From Emmonsiellopsis sp. PD_33 (lineage: Eukaryota; Ascomycota; Eurotiomycetes; Onygenales; Ajellomycetaceae), in assembly GCA_032988165.1 (NCBI GenBank), contig JANTQF010000008.1, forward strand, positions 124,001-188,000: DNA of 64,000 nucleotides. Direction: 5' to 3'. Of the stretch, positions 48,655-60,966 are shown in pieces. Under the pieces are notes generated by a model, which ran no database searches, was not told where the DNA came from, and saw only the letters and a program-made list of their open reading frames with translations. A program made the position numbers and the translations under genes. The first letter of the stretch is position 1. Every line of letters starts with the position of its first letter.

Positions 48655-50400
48655 CATCAACGGATACCTAGGGAGCGGTACGAAAGTCCAGAGTGGGGTG
48701 AGACAGGGTGATCCCCTGAGCTGCCCCCTCTTCGTCACAATCATTGAAACCCTTGCCCAGGCAATTGTGCAGTGCCCAGAGATCAATGGGATCAATCTGG
48801 GAGGGCAAAGGGTGAAAGTAATGATGTACACAGACAATACAGCTGTCTTCCTCAAGGATAATGCTGAATTGGAGGCCCTGCTGACCCTCCTGGACACTTA
48901 TGGGCAGGCATCTGGGGCCAAAGTGAACTGGCTTAAGACCTACCTTCTGGATCGAGGGTCAGGGATCCAGCTGCAAGGCTTCAAGGTTGTAGGGCCCAAT
49001 GACAGATACCTCCACCTGGGGATACCAGTGAACTGGAATGACCCAGACCACATGGCAGTGTTTTGGGACAATATAATAGGGAAAGCCAGGAGGGTGGCAG
49101 ATAAATGGATGAAGTTCTACTTGTCAGTAAAAGGAAGAGTGCTAGTGGCTAATTCCTTTATTATGGCCCTCCCAAGATATGCAGCACAGTTCATGGACAT
49201 CCCAGCAAAGGTTAGAAATGACCTGGAGAGGCAATATAATAAGCTAGTGTGGGATGAGCATACAAGGGGCCCAATCAGCAACATCTCAGCCTGCATGGGA
49301 AGGGACAGAGGGGGTATTAGGTGCATGGACCTAGAGACCATTGCCAATGCTTCAGCAGTGGCAGTAGTAGCTAGAGTGAAGTCACACCCCCACCTCCCAT
49401 GGAGTGCCTTGATGAGGGAGGTCATCATTCAGGCAGCTGGCACCCAGTGCCATGCTAATGCTGAGAAGATCTCTGACCCCTGGGTCCAATGGCTCTCCAG
49501 CAAGTATGAGATGCCTCTGGAAATCAGGGGATGGTGGCTGAGATGGAAGCACCTCATAGAGTCAAGGTGTGAGACAGGGTTAGTAGTGATATCCCCCCCT
49601 GGATCTGCAGGTGACATCCTGAACACTTCTCCATGATATCACCCCCTGGTTGGGGTTACTGCAGGGTCAGGGGCCAAACATTGGAACTCCAGCATATGGG
49701 ACCACCTGTGGAGGGCTGGGGTCTAAAGGATTGGAGATGTCTGAAACCCTATCCAGGGCACCCCACTTCTCCCTTCTGGGCTGGACCCTGGCAAAAGGGA
49801 TACAGCAGTGTCAGCTATTAGAAGACTATATAAAGTCCTACCCACAGAATGGAAATCCCTCCTGGAAGGGGGTGGGCCAATGGGAGCTAGAAGCTGATGC
49901 CCACATGAGGAGTTCTTCATAGATGGGAAGCAAATGGGTGAAGTAACCTTCACAAAAGCCTATAAGCTCCTGCTGGGAAAGAAACTTGGGGGTATATCCT
50001 TTGAGAATCAAATAGATGCCCCACTAAGGACATACAAACACCTGACAGGGAGCTCTGGGAGCCCAAAGGAGATGTGGGGAGAGGCAAGGACCCTTCTAAG
50101 TCTACCAAAGAGTGATGACCTGGTTTGGAAGCTCCTTCATGATAAAGTCAGGATAGAGGCAGACCTTAACTGGATTGACCCAGAGCTATAGATGTGCCCA
50201 ATACATGGAGTCTTTCTCACAAGAGATCACATATGGGTGGAATGCTCTGTGGCAAAGGCCATCTGGCAAGAAGCAGGCAATGTCTGGTGTAGACTGGGGA
50301 GCAGAATCCTCCTAAGGCCACCAGATGGGATGGCTGAGATGATAGCATTTATGTCCTTATACCCCAGACCCCTTGGCCACCTTGAAAGGGACTAATGGAG
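48655..50400 (+). pseudogene. LINE reverse transcriptase fragment, catalytic motif altered
   Basis: About 327 residues are continuous to 49636, then frames break. Visible RT motifs: GVRQGDPLSCPLF (palm), MMYTDNTAVF where an active enzyme has [YF]xDD, and YLGIPV-like YLHLGIPVNW after it. The YTDN second aspartate codon is AAT. A GAT-to-AAT change fits loss of a CpG (GACGAT to GACAAT). Downstream, CPIHG...HIWVEC resembles the zinc-binding C-terminal region. Start and end are set by the insertion, not by real gene ends. Confidence 0.85.
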
Positions 50401-50914
50401 GGCAGTGTATAATACAGCTGGTTGGGCAATCTGGAAGGCCTTCCTATCTCACTCATGGGGGACCCAAACAAGCCTCTGGTCAGCTCAATCAGCCCAGAGT
50501 CACTATAAGGGGCTTTTAATGAGACATATAATGGGGGAATGAGCAATCTGTTTGAGCACAGTGTATGAGAAAAAGGGTAACAAGATGTGGGAATTCTTTG
50601 GAACCTGGGGAGAGCACCCAGACAAAATCCACCTCTCAATAGAACTGCACTGCCTGCTGGATGAAGAGGGAGACCCCCTGCTGGGGGAGGGAATTGTGGA
50701 AGCTTAATGTGGCCAGTGCCCAGTGGCAGGACAGGGCAGGTTGCCATGTCCCTCCCCTAAGAATTGGGATGGACAATCTGCGAACATCAAGATCTGGCCT
50801 TGCCAGGTATTGCAAGGGGGGAGCAGCAGAGGGTTCAATTCCCTGACATCCAGTCCTGGTGGGCACATCTCTCCCCCTAGGACCTCCTATAAAACAAAAA
50901 CTGAAAGCTAGCTG
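48655..50914 (+). mobile_element. 5'-truncated non-LTR retrotransposon (LINE, Tad/I-like)
   Basis: A 2260-bp insertion between exact 15-bp target duplications, the mark of target-primed reverse transcription. It keeps only the second half of the reverse-transcriptase ORF: the frame enters just before the GVRQGDPLS motif and runs open to 49636, so the fingers and endonuclease are lost. The rest (49637-50914) is broken into short frames, including CPIHGVFLTRDHIWVEC at ~50195, a likely relic of the RT-linked zinc-binding region. The 3' end has no clean poly-A, only an A-rich stretch near 50890. CG is rare inside (a few sites at 48660-48960, then almost none until ~50776). Confidence 0.92.
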
Positions 50915-50929
50915 GATGAGTAGGCTGAG
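50915..50929. repeat. Right 15-bp LINE target-site duplication
   Basis: Exact copy of 48640-48654. Confidence 0.92.
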
Positions 50930-51332
50930 GTGTCATGCAAACAAACATCCCACCTACACCTCGTAACCGGTTTTTAAGTCAAGTATCATGCGAGATGATT
51001 TTAATCCCTAATATTTGTAGAATATATTTAATTCCAGGTCCCCTCATTGCCCCTTCCGTAATTCCATCGTCCCAGGCAATGCCCAACGTATGGACAAAAC
51101 TACACACACATATCGAAAACCCAATCGAGCCGAGCGCGACCAAGGCCTATTTACCTTATTAATCAACCGACAAGCCGGGACGAAGGGTTTTTTTTTTTTT
51201 TTTTTTTTTTTTGGAATTATCGAAATAATCGACATCCAACTGCATACCCCTCATGCACCTCCTGCTCTCTCATAGATGCACGTTCCATTGCTGATGGAGA
51301 AACAGTGATGGCTTCCTCGAAACATCAAATCA
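50930..51332. other. Short intergenic stretch with a 25-T run
   Basis: No gene seen. An uninterrupted run of 25 T lies at 51188-51212, about 120 bases upstream of the tRNA. Confidence 0.6.
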
Positions 51333-51423
51333 GGTCTTGTGGTCTAGTGGTATGATTCTCGCTTAGGGTTCACCCTAAAGCATTGTTTGCGAGAGGCCCC
51401 GCGTTCGAGTCGCGGCAAGACCC
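51333..51423 (+). tRNA. tRNA-Pro (AGG) with a 19-nt intron
   Basis: Acceptor stem GGTCTTG pairs with CAAGACC, followed by discriminator C. D arm GTCTAGTGGTAT. Anticodon stem TTCTCGC/GCGAGAG with loop TTAGGGT; anticodon AGG at 51365-51367. T arm CCGCGTTCGAGTCGCGG. An intron of about 19 nt (51369-51387) sits at the canonical place, one base after the anticodon, and contains CACCCTAAAG, which pairs with the anticodon region as expected for the splicing endonuclease substrate. Confidence 0.93.
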
Positions 51424-54400
51424 TGAGTTCGAAAATATCTTTTGTTTTTTTGTTTTTTGACCTTGGCCAGCGTGGTCCACCGCACCCCCCCCCCCCTTTT
51501 TTTTTTGGTAAGTTTGATTTGGTCAAGATCTCGGACTGATTATCGGCATTTTGATTCATCAAGGACTTGCTTCATATTACAACACCTGCGGGTCCTTGCT
51601 TTTTTTCTAGAGCCGCCAAAGCGAGCTCAGGGGTCCCGACCCAGCGCGCTTTTCAAAATATGCCTTGCTTGATTAAAAAAACAAATCCGGGCAAACGGCC
51701 TTTCCAATGAGGCCAGCGCACCACCTGGCCATAGCTAACCATTAGTGAGCGACCCATGGGTGAGAGGTAACCCGTAGACCATATATCCCCCCTATTGGGA
51801 GCAGGGTCTTGCGGAGGTGAACGATCTGATACCCAAAACCAAAATCAACGGTTCAACAGACTGTTATCGATATGCTGGTCAGGGATGATACAAACTGGGC
51901 AAGCAGCATTTCATGTCAAATTGCCGGGTATACCGTCTCATTTCATTGACAGCTATTCCGTACATTCTCGGGACAGATTGTGCCTGGGCATAACTAGTTC
52001 TCCATCGGATAACCTCGTGGAAACGGCTTGCGAGGAGAGGACAAGAGAAGAAGTAATCAGCATTGGTTGGGAAATATATTTGTAAAGAAACATTGTCCCC
52101 TTGAATATATGTCAAGGGAAGGAAAGGGGTCAAGGCCGAAGTGACTGAGATACTTCTCCAACACCCCCAGGAACGATTCCTAAGGAAAACGGGAAACGTT
52201 GGCGGCCGTGCCGTCTCTCCAATCTCACTAATATAACAGCGTAGACACTCTAATGATGGATTTGGGGTATGAAGTAGATTGAAGTAGTTCTCCTGGAATC
52301 CCAGGTTACGGTCATTGATGGTCCTTATCAGCGGTGACATGACACGCTAGGGAGGCAAGGATGGTAAGACAATGGAGGTTTTTGCTCGCTGATGTCAAGA
52401 TGATGCGACATTCTTAACTCCGCAAATGCAATGAGAATGCAAGCTTATCGTCCTCACAGTGTAGATTTGAACGCTGTGTACCCCGCGTTTCCAACATAGT
52501 TGATGCAACCTAGGATAGTTACTATCTAAGTCGCCTTGCGGTTTCAAGTACAATATTTGCATCCCTTTTCCCCGGATTCTCCCATTTCACCACCGGCATC
52601 ATTGACTACTTGATATTATTATCAGGTTCATACCCCCTGTTCCCCCCCCGGGTCTATCAAGCTAAGCTCTTGACTCTCGGGTTCGTCTTGGCGATGTGGA
52701 ATTAGTTGGGCGGACCACTGACACCTCGGTTCCGATAGTTTGTTTCAAAAAAGGGGTCGCGGGGGGGGTGAACACATGCTTGTTTCATTGTTGCTGGCAG
52801 AGGAACCCTCAGCATTACCCTGGTATGCAGTTTCTCCCGTTGCCCACTTGCCAATATCTTTTTTAGGAAGATTTCCTTGGTTCATGTTGCGCCCAGTAGC
52901 CTGAGGGGTAGGTGTGGGTAGGTAACGATATATATATATAGACAGACCAACTACAACAGCTGGAATCCCACCCCGCCCAAACACCTCCGCGAGGGGAATA
53001 CCACTTCATTTCTCCATGGGTTTTGAGAGTATAAAACGACCAAGTCTGAAAAGGAAGTTGTATGCGGGTACTAATGGTGGAGGAATTGTCTCCGAAAAGC
53101 ACATCGCGGCGGTAATTTGTATTTCGTATTTACTTGGCCATGCCGCCCACCCATCCATCCACAGTAAGAAGTGATTGAGTTATTGAGTTCAGTGCATACG
53201 AAAGGCCCGAACGTTCGGAAACGCCGACGTCGCTATGTTATGTTGGATGGGTCAAGTATCTGGTCTTGATGCCGTCGCCCGCCTTGACAACTAAGACGCT
53301 GGAAGATGGATATGTAATCAAGACCCTTGCAGGAAGCAGCACTACACGGGCGGAGTTTGTTTGTGTCCACTGTGGTTTTATTTTTTGCGCGTGATGCTCC
53401 GCAGGACCAAAAAATTGGAATCGAGATCCATCCATCCATCCATCCATCCCTCTCGCAGCAGAGGCAAACATGGGATATCCAAGTCTCGTTGAGATCAGCG
53501 GGAACCGGGGTGCAGTAAATAAGACGGGGGGCCAAATGCAAGCTTGCTGACGCGAAAGGAAGTAAAAATACGCCAGCTGAGCTTCGGTTGAGTTGTGTTC
53601 GTATTGGAGAGTGTTACGTGGGAGATGCTTTATGTTGGAGCTGGTCAGTAATAGTATCAATTATTCGTAACTACCGGTATGCATGCACGTTGGTGCAATT
53701 CTGTTCGACGATCAAAGGGGCTCAGAGATGGTGTTGTCGGAAGGCTAAGATAGCAGTTAGTTTTAGTTGTTCATATGGATGCTGAGAAAACGCGCAAGCC
53801 CGTGTGTAATAATAGCCAACTTCCTTGATCCGCTCGCGGCCAGTCTGACACGGTCATTTGCATACAGATTGAAAAGGGCCGGCCGCGGGCGGAAAGGGTT
53901 CACGTAACTAACTAACTGGTTAACGGAGCCGCTTATTGGTTGGTCTTGGATTTTTCGATGTTTTCGAATGTGAAATGAATCACCCTTCTCATGGACGTGT
54001 GTTCTTTAGGACAACATCGTTTAACGCTGCAAATTAGGTACTGCTCCGTGCCTATGACCCTAAAACCGAACAGGGATGAATGATAATGGCACCAAATATA
54101 GCAAGGGATCTCGGGCTGTCTTGTCAATCCTGCTGGATTCAATCATGGTTTCCACCGCCAGTAACTTGCTACACCAGGCCACCAGGGTCGGAGGTAGCAC
54201 ATGAAATGACGCATAACGGGGTCTGTGGAAAATACCACCTCGCAAATCGCAACTGTGACCTTTGGCCAACGCCAACTTCCGCCTCAGCAGATGTTTCAAG
54301 TTAGTTGCTTCTCATCAAAGGGGCCTCGATGTGCACAGCGAGCGGGCGGGACATCCGGAGTCAACCTTGATACTCCAGGAGGACAGTCATACTTGACGTA

Positions 54401-55147
54401 ACTTACATATGTACTCTCCTTTTCTTTCGTGGGCTGCCAACTAATGCAGTTTAACTGCGGAGGATTCCGAGGGGGCGAGGGTTGTAAACCAGCCATCGTA
54501 TCATGGGACGGCTTGCATTTGCTCACTTCAGCTGGTGGAGGAGTCTAAAAGAACAAGGAGAGACGCAGCCCCAGAGAGTGGCAATTTGCAAGGGAAAAAG
54601 AGAGTTGCCAACTTTAGTTTCGCAACGCCAACGCCGTGCGAGACGGGGGAATTCTATGATCGTCCAACCTCACCGGAAGAAGGCTGGACAACTTGTTGGG
54701 GGCTGAAACGCCATGCTAGAGAGATAGCTTTGATTGATATTGTGTTTCCTATCCATGGATGGACGGATTCATCATTTTACTTCTTCGCTTTGCTTCCTGG
54801 CAATGTTACATAGCGGACACGGTTATCTTTGACCCCCAGGGCCTATATCAACCCCTACTACTATGTATCCCAACTAACCTCAGCCATCATGTATCACACG
54901 GGGACCATGAAGTGATCAAAAAACACCGCTTCGTCCTGGAAACAAACCAGGTTTGAGAGTTGGAAGGGTCTCTTGCTTGCAGTCAGTGGCACATGCGCAA
55001 TTCAGTCATCATTATGGGATCCTATCCACCGCTGTTCCGTCACCTTGATATCACCAAAGGAATGAATGCTTACCTTTCGGAGCCCAGGATCCATGCGCTG
55101 CACGCATGCTTAACAGTGGTTTGCACAGGAATCAAGACAGACACACC
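51424..55147. other. Gene-poor region after the tRNA
   Basis: Expected Pol III terminator T-runs follow the tRNA near 51445. A C12-T10 run lies at 51485-51506. Frames up to 153 codons occur on both strands (for example minus 52340-51879) but overlap each other and lack motifs. No tRNA, repeat array or transposon end is seen. Confidence 0.5.
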
Positions 55148-55489
55148 ATGTCTGGTCTCTTCCAAGTTCTAAGACAGTCTCCTTTACCTTTGCTAAAGAC
55201 TTGGTTTCCTATCTCCATGTTGGCTTTGTTCAACTTGATCGTATTCATTCTCTTTATCAAAGTGGAAAACAGCGAGATCTTGGGCCGTCCATCCGAAAAG
55301 CTCCAGGCGGATAAAAGCATTGTCATTTCACCGATTTACAGCTGGTTGGATATGCCCTCTTACAATATTCAATGGTTTGACATTTCACTTCGCATGAATA
55401 TCCATTATTGGTGGCCGAGAAAGCACAGGCCGGGTAGCCGCTTCGGGAGCTTAAGAGACCTCTTTTCAATAGTGGAGCAGAGCGAATAA
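55148..55489 (+). pseudogene. Possible fragment of a UstYa/DUF3328-like membrane protein
   Basis: An open frame of 113 residues from the ATG at 55148. It has one strong membrane segment near residues 17-38 (FPISMLALFNLIVFILFI) followed by SPIYSWLDMPSYNIQWFD. A short basic start, one membrane helix and then an SP-x-Y/L segment is how UstYa-like (DUF3328) proteins begin. However, the catalytic HxxHC motifs of that family are absent and no downstream exon supplies them by eye. It could be a truncated relic, a small membrane protein or chance. Confidence 0.22.
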
Positions 55490-58400
55490 TAAGGGATTGA
55501 CATTGTCTCCAAATGAGCACTCCTGACTTTGACTGCTGCTTTCATCATTGGAAAGCAATCAACCATCTGCTGGTTAAGGTTGATTAATCCGCTACCCGCA
55601 TTATATATCCACCATCTATAGATGGAAGCCTGGATTCCTTTCTTATTTCCCTTTCCCTTTCCCTTGCCGCTGTGTTTGTTTGGCAGGTATCTTGTGAGAC
55701 AGCAGGTTGTTTTATTGGTGCTTACGCATCAAGCACTGTTTTCCTGACTTTTAACGTCAGGTTAGACAATATTCCATACCTGTCTTTTGATCAAACCAAC
55801 CAATGGAAATGCCAGGGACAACCTAGAATTGGTGAACCTGGTGACGAGAACGGCGCCGAGTGTCTTAGAGTCAGGTGAGGACATGGAAGAAGGTGGTGAC
55901 AATGGTACTGCTTCAAACCACCAACCTGCTGCTCCTTGCATAGCCGGCAATAATCTCCAAAGATGGTTAGAAGACAGCGTCGCGGAAGCGGATATTATGC
56001 CATAATCAGTATGGACATGGAGGAAATAAAGCAAGCTGTTTCTGGATACCCTTATACTTGCTGCCCCAACATACAATAGTTGTCAACCGCGGACCCTTAC
56101 CGATTGACTGTGGTTCCATAATAACCCATTGGAGATTATCATAAATGAAGGGCAATAATCCAATTAACGCCATGTATTCCGGTATATCGGGGATCACTTG
56201 AAGGGTGACAGGATACCACAAAATATCTCAGGTGGACAGCCAGAAGGAGACAAACACTCTCATGCTCTTTATATATGACCACCGATTGCGAAGAGTGTAT
56301 TTGCCGGGCCTCCCAATGAAGAATTAATGATCTGAGATACTAGGAATGCAACGATTGCGCTCCCGCTTGGGCCCATATCAATTAGTTTCCATGCATCGCT
56401 CTGCGTCCCACGAGCAGCAACTTGAAGCTACTTAAGGGGGTATCAGTCAATAGGGCTTTGCATGGAATGCAAGAAACAACATTAAAATGTCTGCCAGATC
56501 GGGTGGAATATGTTATGATGCCAATGACAACTTCGAAGGCTGCACTGACAACACACTGTGTCTGCTGGGTGCGATAAAAAAGAGTTGAATATATACTAGG
56601 AACCACTGAGCTAGGAGGATGTGGCATCAGGGGATGGTATCTATCTGTCTGTTGGCAAAAGATATGTGACTCAGGGTTCCCTTGAGATTTAAAAAGGCAT
56701 GGCAGCATGTTGGATATAGATTGAATTGGAAGTCTGGTTATCCTGCCTGACTGATCAACTCCTATCCGAAGAGGGTCGATTTTAAACCCTTCGATTACTG
56801 TCCCCGGTTTCATTTTATGGCCTCGCATTGTCAATGTCATCTCTGGCAAGCGCTTATTTTCTCATTTTCTCTTCAATCCTATTTTCTCTCCCGTTGATTT
56901 CTCAACTGTATGGTTGGCCATACTTTTGCCCTTAGCTCATTGGTTGAGAAAAGCTCCGTGTTTGATTGCGCGCTATCTGCACGCCTGAATGTATATGCGT
57001 ATATCCTTTGTTCCCTGAAAAGGACTTTGCTCGGGTTCCCTTGATTTCCGATTTCTAGAGGATTCTTTTCTGCGTACTACTGACGGGTGATGCGCCTCGT
57101 CTGCTGGGAGTGATATGGGTTTTGGTGTCCATGCCGGCCTTCTCTATGTCAGGGGATAAGGACATATTATCGTTGGCTGGGAAGACTCGTTTATCGATTA
57201 TTATACACAAAATGGTGAACGGGAGGAGCTCTGACAACCAAAGTTTCTCCTCCGTCCCTCCCTTCTGCGATCACTACTTCACTATCACCGAGTAACAGGA
57301 GACCCGAATGAGGACAAATATTTGACTCCTTGTTGTAGTGATTGTAGGGACACGATGGCTCATATCCAAACGATACCTATTGTTTCATTCAGCTACCAGA
57401 ATAACACCAACCACACTCTCCCTTTTGACCGTGTAAGAGGATCTCGATAGCCAAAACGTTGGAACAAACTCCAACCAGGACGCCACACCCCCTATCAAAA
57501 GACGCTGGATTGTTAAATGGGTTAGGGTTCATTCTTGCAGTCTTCTAACCGTATGGATGGACGGGTTTCATGGTAACTTTTCTTGGTAAGAAAATGTCCA
57601 AATGGCCTAGTTATAGACTGGAAGGCTGACGGAAATCCGCTTCACTGGCAACCATACATACTTCTTCCTTTTATACAAGGTCTTTCCTTTTGAATATTGT
57701 CCGGGATGGTCGGGAAGAAGTCTTTGAATCATCATGCGTGCGCACTCTAGAAGAAACCGGAAGAGCACGGCCGGGATTGCTGGGGTTATTTATTACAATG
57801 GATATTTTTTGAACGGCGTCATCTTGCGTGTGGCTGGTGCTTGGAGCAGTGTGCTGTTGTAGTTCCGATCTATGCTTGCTCGTTTTTCGAGGATAGGTAA
57901 TGGGTGGGAATGACACCTCTATTGAATACCGCCGTCTTCTTGTTTTATTTCTTACTGTTATAATGCATCTGACGTTCTGAGATGGAAAAGAAGCTCTGTT
58001 GCAAGTATCGTGGGTTGTTGATGAGCAGCGAGGACTTTGCAGCGCCTCCAGCACAAAACATCAAATCGATATCTCCAGAATTTAGCCCTAGCATACCCAA
58101 GGCAGATGATCTCATGGGATTCTGCATGCTAGTTTGTTTCTTCAAAAATCATTGAGCCACCGATATCAGCGTAGCTAAAGAGTCGGGTATTCGCCCAATT
58201 AGTAAGTTAACTAGCCACTCGGAGCAACTCGTAAGCACACAAGATGGATGATATCGGATGGCGAAACACCAAGATTAGAAGATTGAAGCAGAGCGGGAGA
58301 TGCCGGAAGCATTATGAAGTCAGTTGGCAGTTCTCGTTGACAGCTGCGAGGACGACAATAAAATAATAAAAACAGTCGAGCGCTGAGATCTATAAAAGAT

Positions 58401-58869
58401 GATAACCTGCTCTGACGGGTATTTAGCATGTGATAAATATTTATGCATTGATCTATGCTGCACTTTTGCCTACATTTTACTGCCAAAACAGAGAGACGAT
58501 ACTAATCAGCCCAGGCCCAGCCATCAAGCTATTTTGATAACAAGACCCGCTAAGCACTGAGCAGGATAAGCGGCCAAAGAAGCTGAAAGTCGCCGCGATC
58601 AAAGAAAACAAGATTTTGGCTGGCGGCAAAATAGGGCTCGGCGGGCAGAAAAGTTTCGCTCACCGAAAACAGTCATCGGCTGTCAATATTTACTCTCTGC
58701 TCCCACAACCAGAACCGCGCAGAGTTTTCCCCTGTCTGGCCTGCTTGACATGACTGTTTGATTTGTCCAGTCTCCGCTCTGCCTTTGTGCTTCTTCCCTC
58801 GTTCTCTGTTCTCTCGTCTCCCATTCTCTCCCCCGCGAAGCCCCAACCCCAGTGGCGGACCCTCGAACC
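55490..58869. other. Gene-poor region upstream of NDE
   Basis: About 3.4 kb with short frames only. The last ~100 bases (58770-58855) are strongly pyrimidine-rich (CTCTGTTCTCTCGTCTCCC), the usual core-promoter and leader sign of well-expressed fungal genes, and lead into the NDE start. Confidence 0.5.
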
Positions 58870-60966
58870 ATGGCCAGCAAACTGCTCCTGGCCCAGCCCG
58901 CCATGCTTGTCCGCGCAGCTCCAAAGCTGTCGCCAATCTCCCGCTGCTCTCTCTCGACCTTGTCGCGGCAGCCGGCGCGCTATGCCCTGCCTCTGAGGCA
59001 GAGCCCGCTTTCGCAACGCTCTCTACAGAAGTCGTTCCGGAGAGCTTACGCGGATGCGCCCGCTCCCACCCCAGCTCCAAAACCGAAGCGGAGGTTCAGA
59101 ATTTTTAGATGGATGTTTAGACTGACATTGTTGTCCATTGTGGGAGGTGCTGGTGCTTTGGGATACAGTATTTACGCGCTCCGTCACCCCGAGGAGCAGT
59201 ATGAGCCGGACCCTACAAAGAAGACCTTGGTTATTTTGGGTATGTATATATTGCTGTGGAATTTGATAGGAGGTGACCACACAGCCAGTATGGGCAAATG
59301 AGCTGACATATGCTTCAATTAGGAACGGGATGGGGATCTGTTTCCTTCCTCAAGAGACTCGATACCGAAAACTACAATGTCGTCGTCATCTCGCCGCGGA
59401 ACTTCTTCCTCTTCACCCCCCTCCTCCCTTCGTGTACAACCGGTTTGATCGAGCATCGTTCGATCATGGAGCCAATTCGAAATGTCCTCCGTCATAAGAA
59501 GGCTACTGTGAAATATTATGAAGCCAGCGCTACCAAGATCGACCACGAGCGCAAGGTAGTCTGCATCAGGGACGAATCGGAGATCAAGGGTGATACGTCC
59601 GCCACTGAGGTCCCTTATGATATGCTCGTTGTTGGCGTCGGAGCTGAGAATGCTACATTCGGTTAGTTGGCCTAATGCGCCCCAAAATATGATTATACTA
59701 ATAGATTCTATTACCAGGCATTCCTGGTGTGCGTGAGAACTCTTGCTTCTTGAAGGAAGTCGGTGATGCCCAGGAAATTCGCAAGCGCATTATGGACTGC
59801 GTGGAGACTGCGATCTTCAAGGACCAGCCCGAGGAGGAGATCAAGAGACTGCTCCATATGGTCGTCGTTGGTGGTGGTCCCACTGGTGTCGAGTTCGCTG
59901 GCGAACTGCAGGATTTCTTCAACGATGATCTCAAGAAGTGGGTGCCTGAAATCAAGGACCACTTCAAGATTACTCTTGTCGAGGCTCTGCCAAATGTATG
60001 ACAGCTCTTCTCTTCATGATAGGAATTGCTGATGCTAACGTTCCCCATACAGGTCCTCCCCATGTTTTCCAAGCAGCTGATTGACTACACCGAATCGACT
60101 TTTAAGGAAGAGGCGATTACAATCCGCACCAAAACCATGGTGAAGAATGTCACCGACAAGTACATTGAAGCCCAAATCACGAATCCCGACGGTACCAAGG
60201 AGATCGAAAAAATCCCCTACGGCCTTCTCGTCTGGGCTACCGGTAATGCCGTCCGTGGTGTTGTCCGTGACCTCATGAGCCAGATCCCCGCCCAAAAGAA
60301 CTCCCGCCGTGGTCTTGCCGTCAATGAATATCTTGTCGTCAACGGAACGGAAAACATCTGGGCCGTGGGTGACTGTGCGGTTACTAACTACGCCCCCACC
60401 GCCCAAGTAGCCAGTCAGGAGGGTGCGTTCCTCGCCCGCCTGTTCAACACCATGGCCAAGAACCAGGACATCGACGACGAGCTGAAGAAACTCTCTGTCG
60501 CGCAGGCTCAAGCGCCAAACGAAGAGGAGCGCATCAAGATTCTCGATGAGATTCGGGCGCTGCAGAAGCAACTGCACAGAACCAAGCAGATCGGACCCTT
60601 CCAGTACTCCCATCAAGGAAGTCTGGCATATATTGGCAAGGAACGCGCTGTGGCTGATATCAGCTGGTTGAGTGGAAATATTGCCAGTGGTGGAACACTG
60701 ACATATCTTTTCTGGCGAAGCGTGTATTTGAGCATGTGCTTTAGCAGTAAGTTCTCCTCTGCGTGATTTCTTGGCCCATTTCATACCCCCTTCCCCCCTT
60801 TTCGATCATGCCCAATTTCCCGATATCATTGTCATGATTTTAGGCTTGTGTAAACCATCGAACCTTTCAATGCTAACATTTATGGCCTCCAGCTCGCAAC
60901 CGCGTCCTCGTCGCTTTCGACTGGATGAAGGCTAAGATGTTCGGCCGTGACGTCTCTCGGGAGTAG
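58870..60966 (+). CDS. NDE1: External alternative NADH:ubiquinone oxidoreductase, mitochondrial
   Basis: Single-subunit rotenone-insensitive NDH-2 that oxidises cytosolic NADH at the inner mitochondrial membrane and reduces ubiquinone without pumping protons. Exons 58870-59239, 59323-59661, 59718-59995, 60053-60746 and 60893-60966 give 584 residues. The Arg/Ser-rich start (~residues 1-60) is a mitochondrial presequence. It is followed by a membrane anchor near residues 80-100 (FRLTLLSIVGGAGALGYSIY), typical of external NDE. The first Rossmann motif VILGTGWGSVSF (split by intron 1) binds FAD; VVVGGGPTGVEFAGEL binds NADH; WAVGDCA is the second FAD contact. No EF-hand insertion is evident, so it is not obviously of the calcium-regulated type. 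The C-terminal helix (RNRVLVAFDWMKAKMFGRDV) is the membrane-associating tail. Another frame precedes the ATG (GTG at 58852) but the ATG gives a normal presequence. Confidence 0.95.

Noticed and set aside
51879..52340. Minus-strand frame of 153 codons
   Set aside because: Overlapped by another frame, no motif, and no typical intron or start context.
56382..56849. Minus-strand frame of 155 codons
   Set aside because: Mixed composition without domains; nothing links it to a gene.
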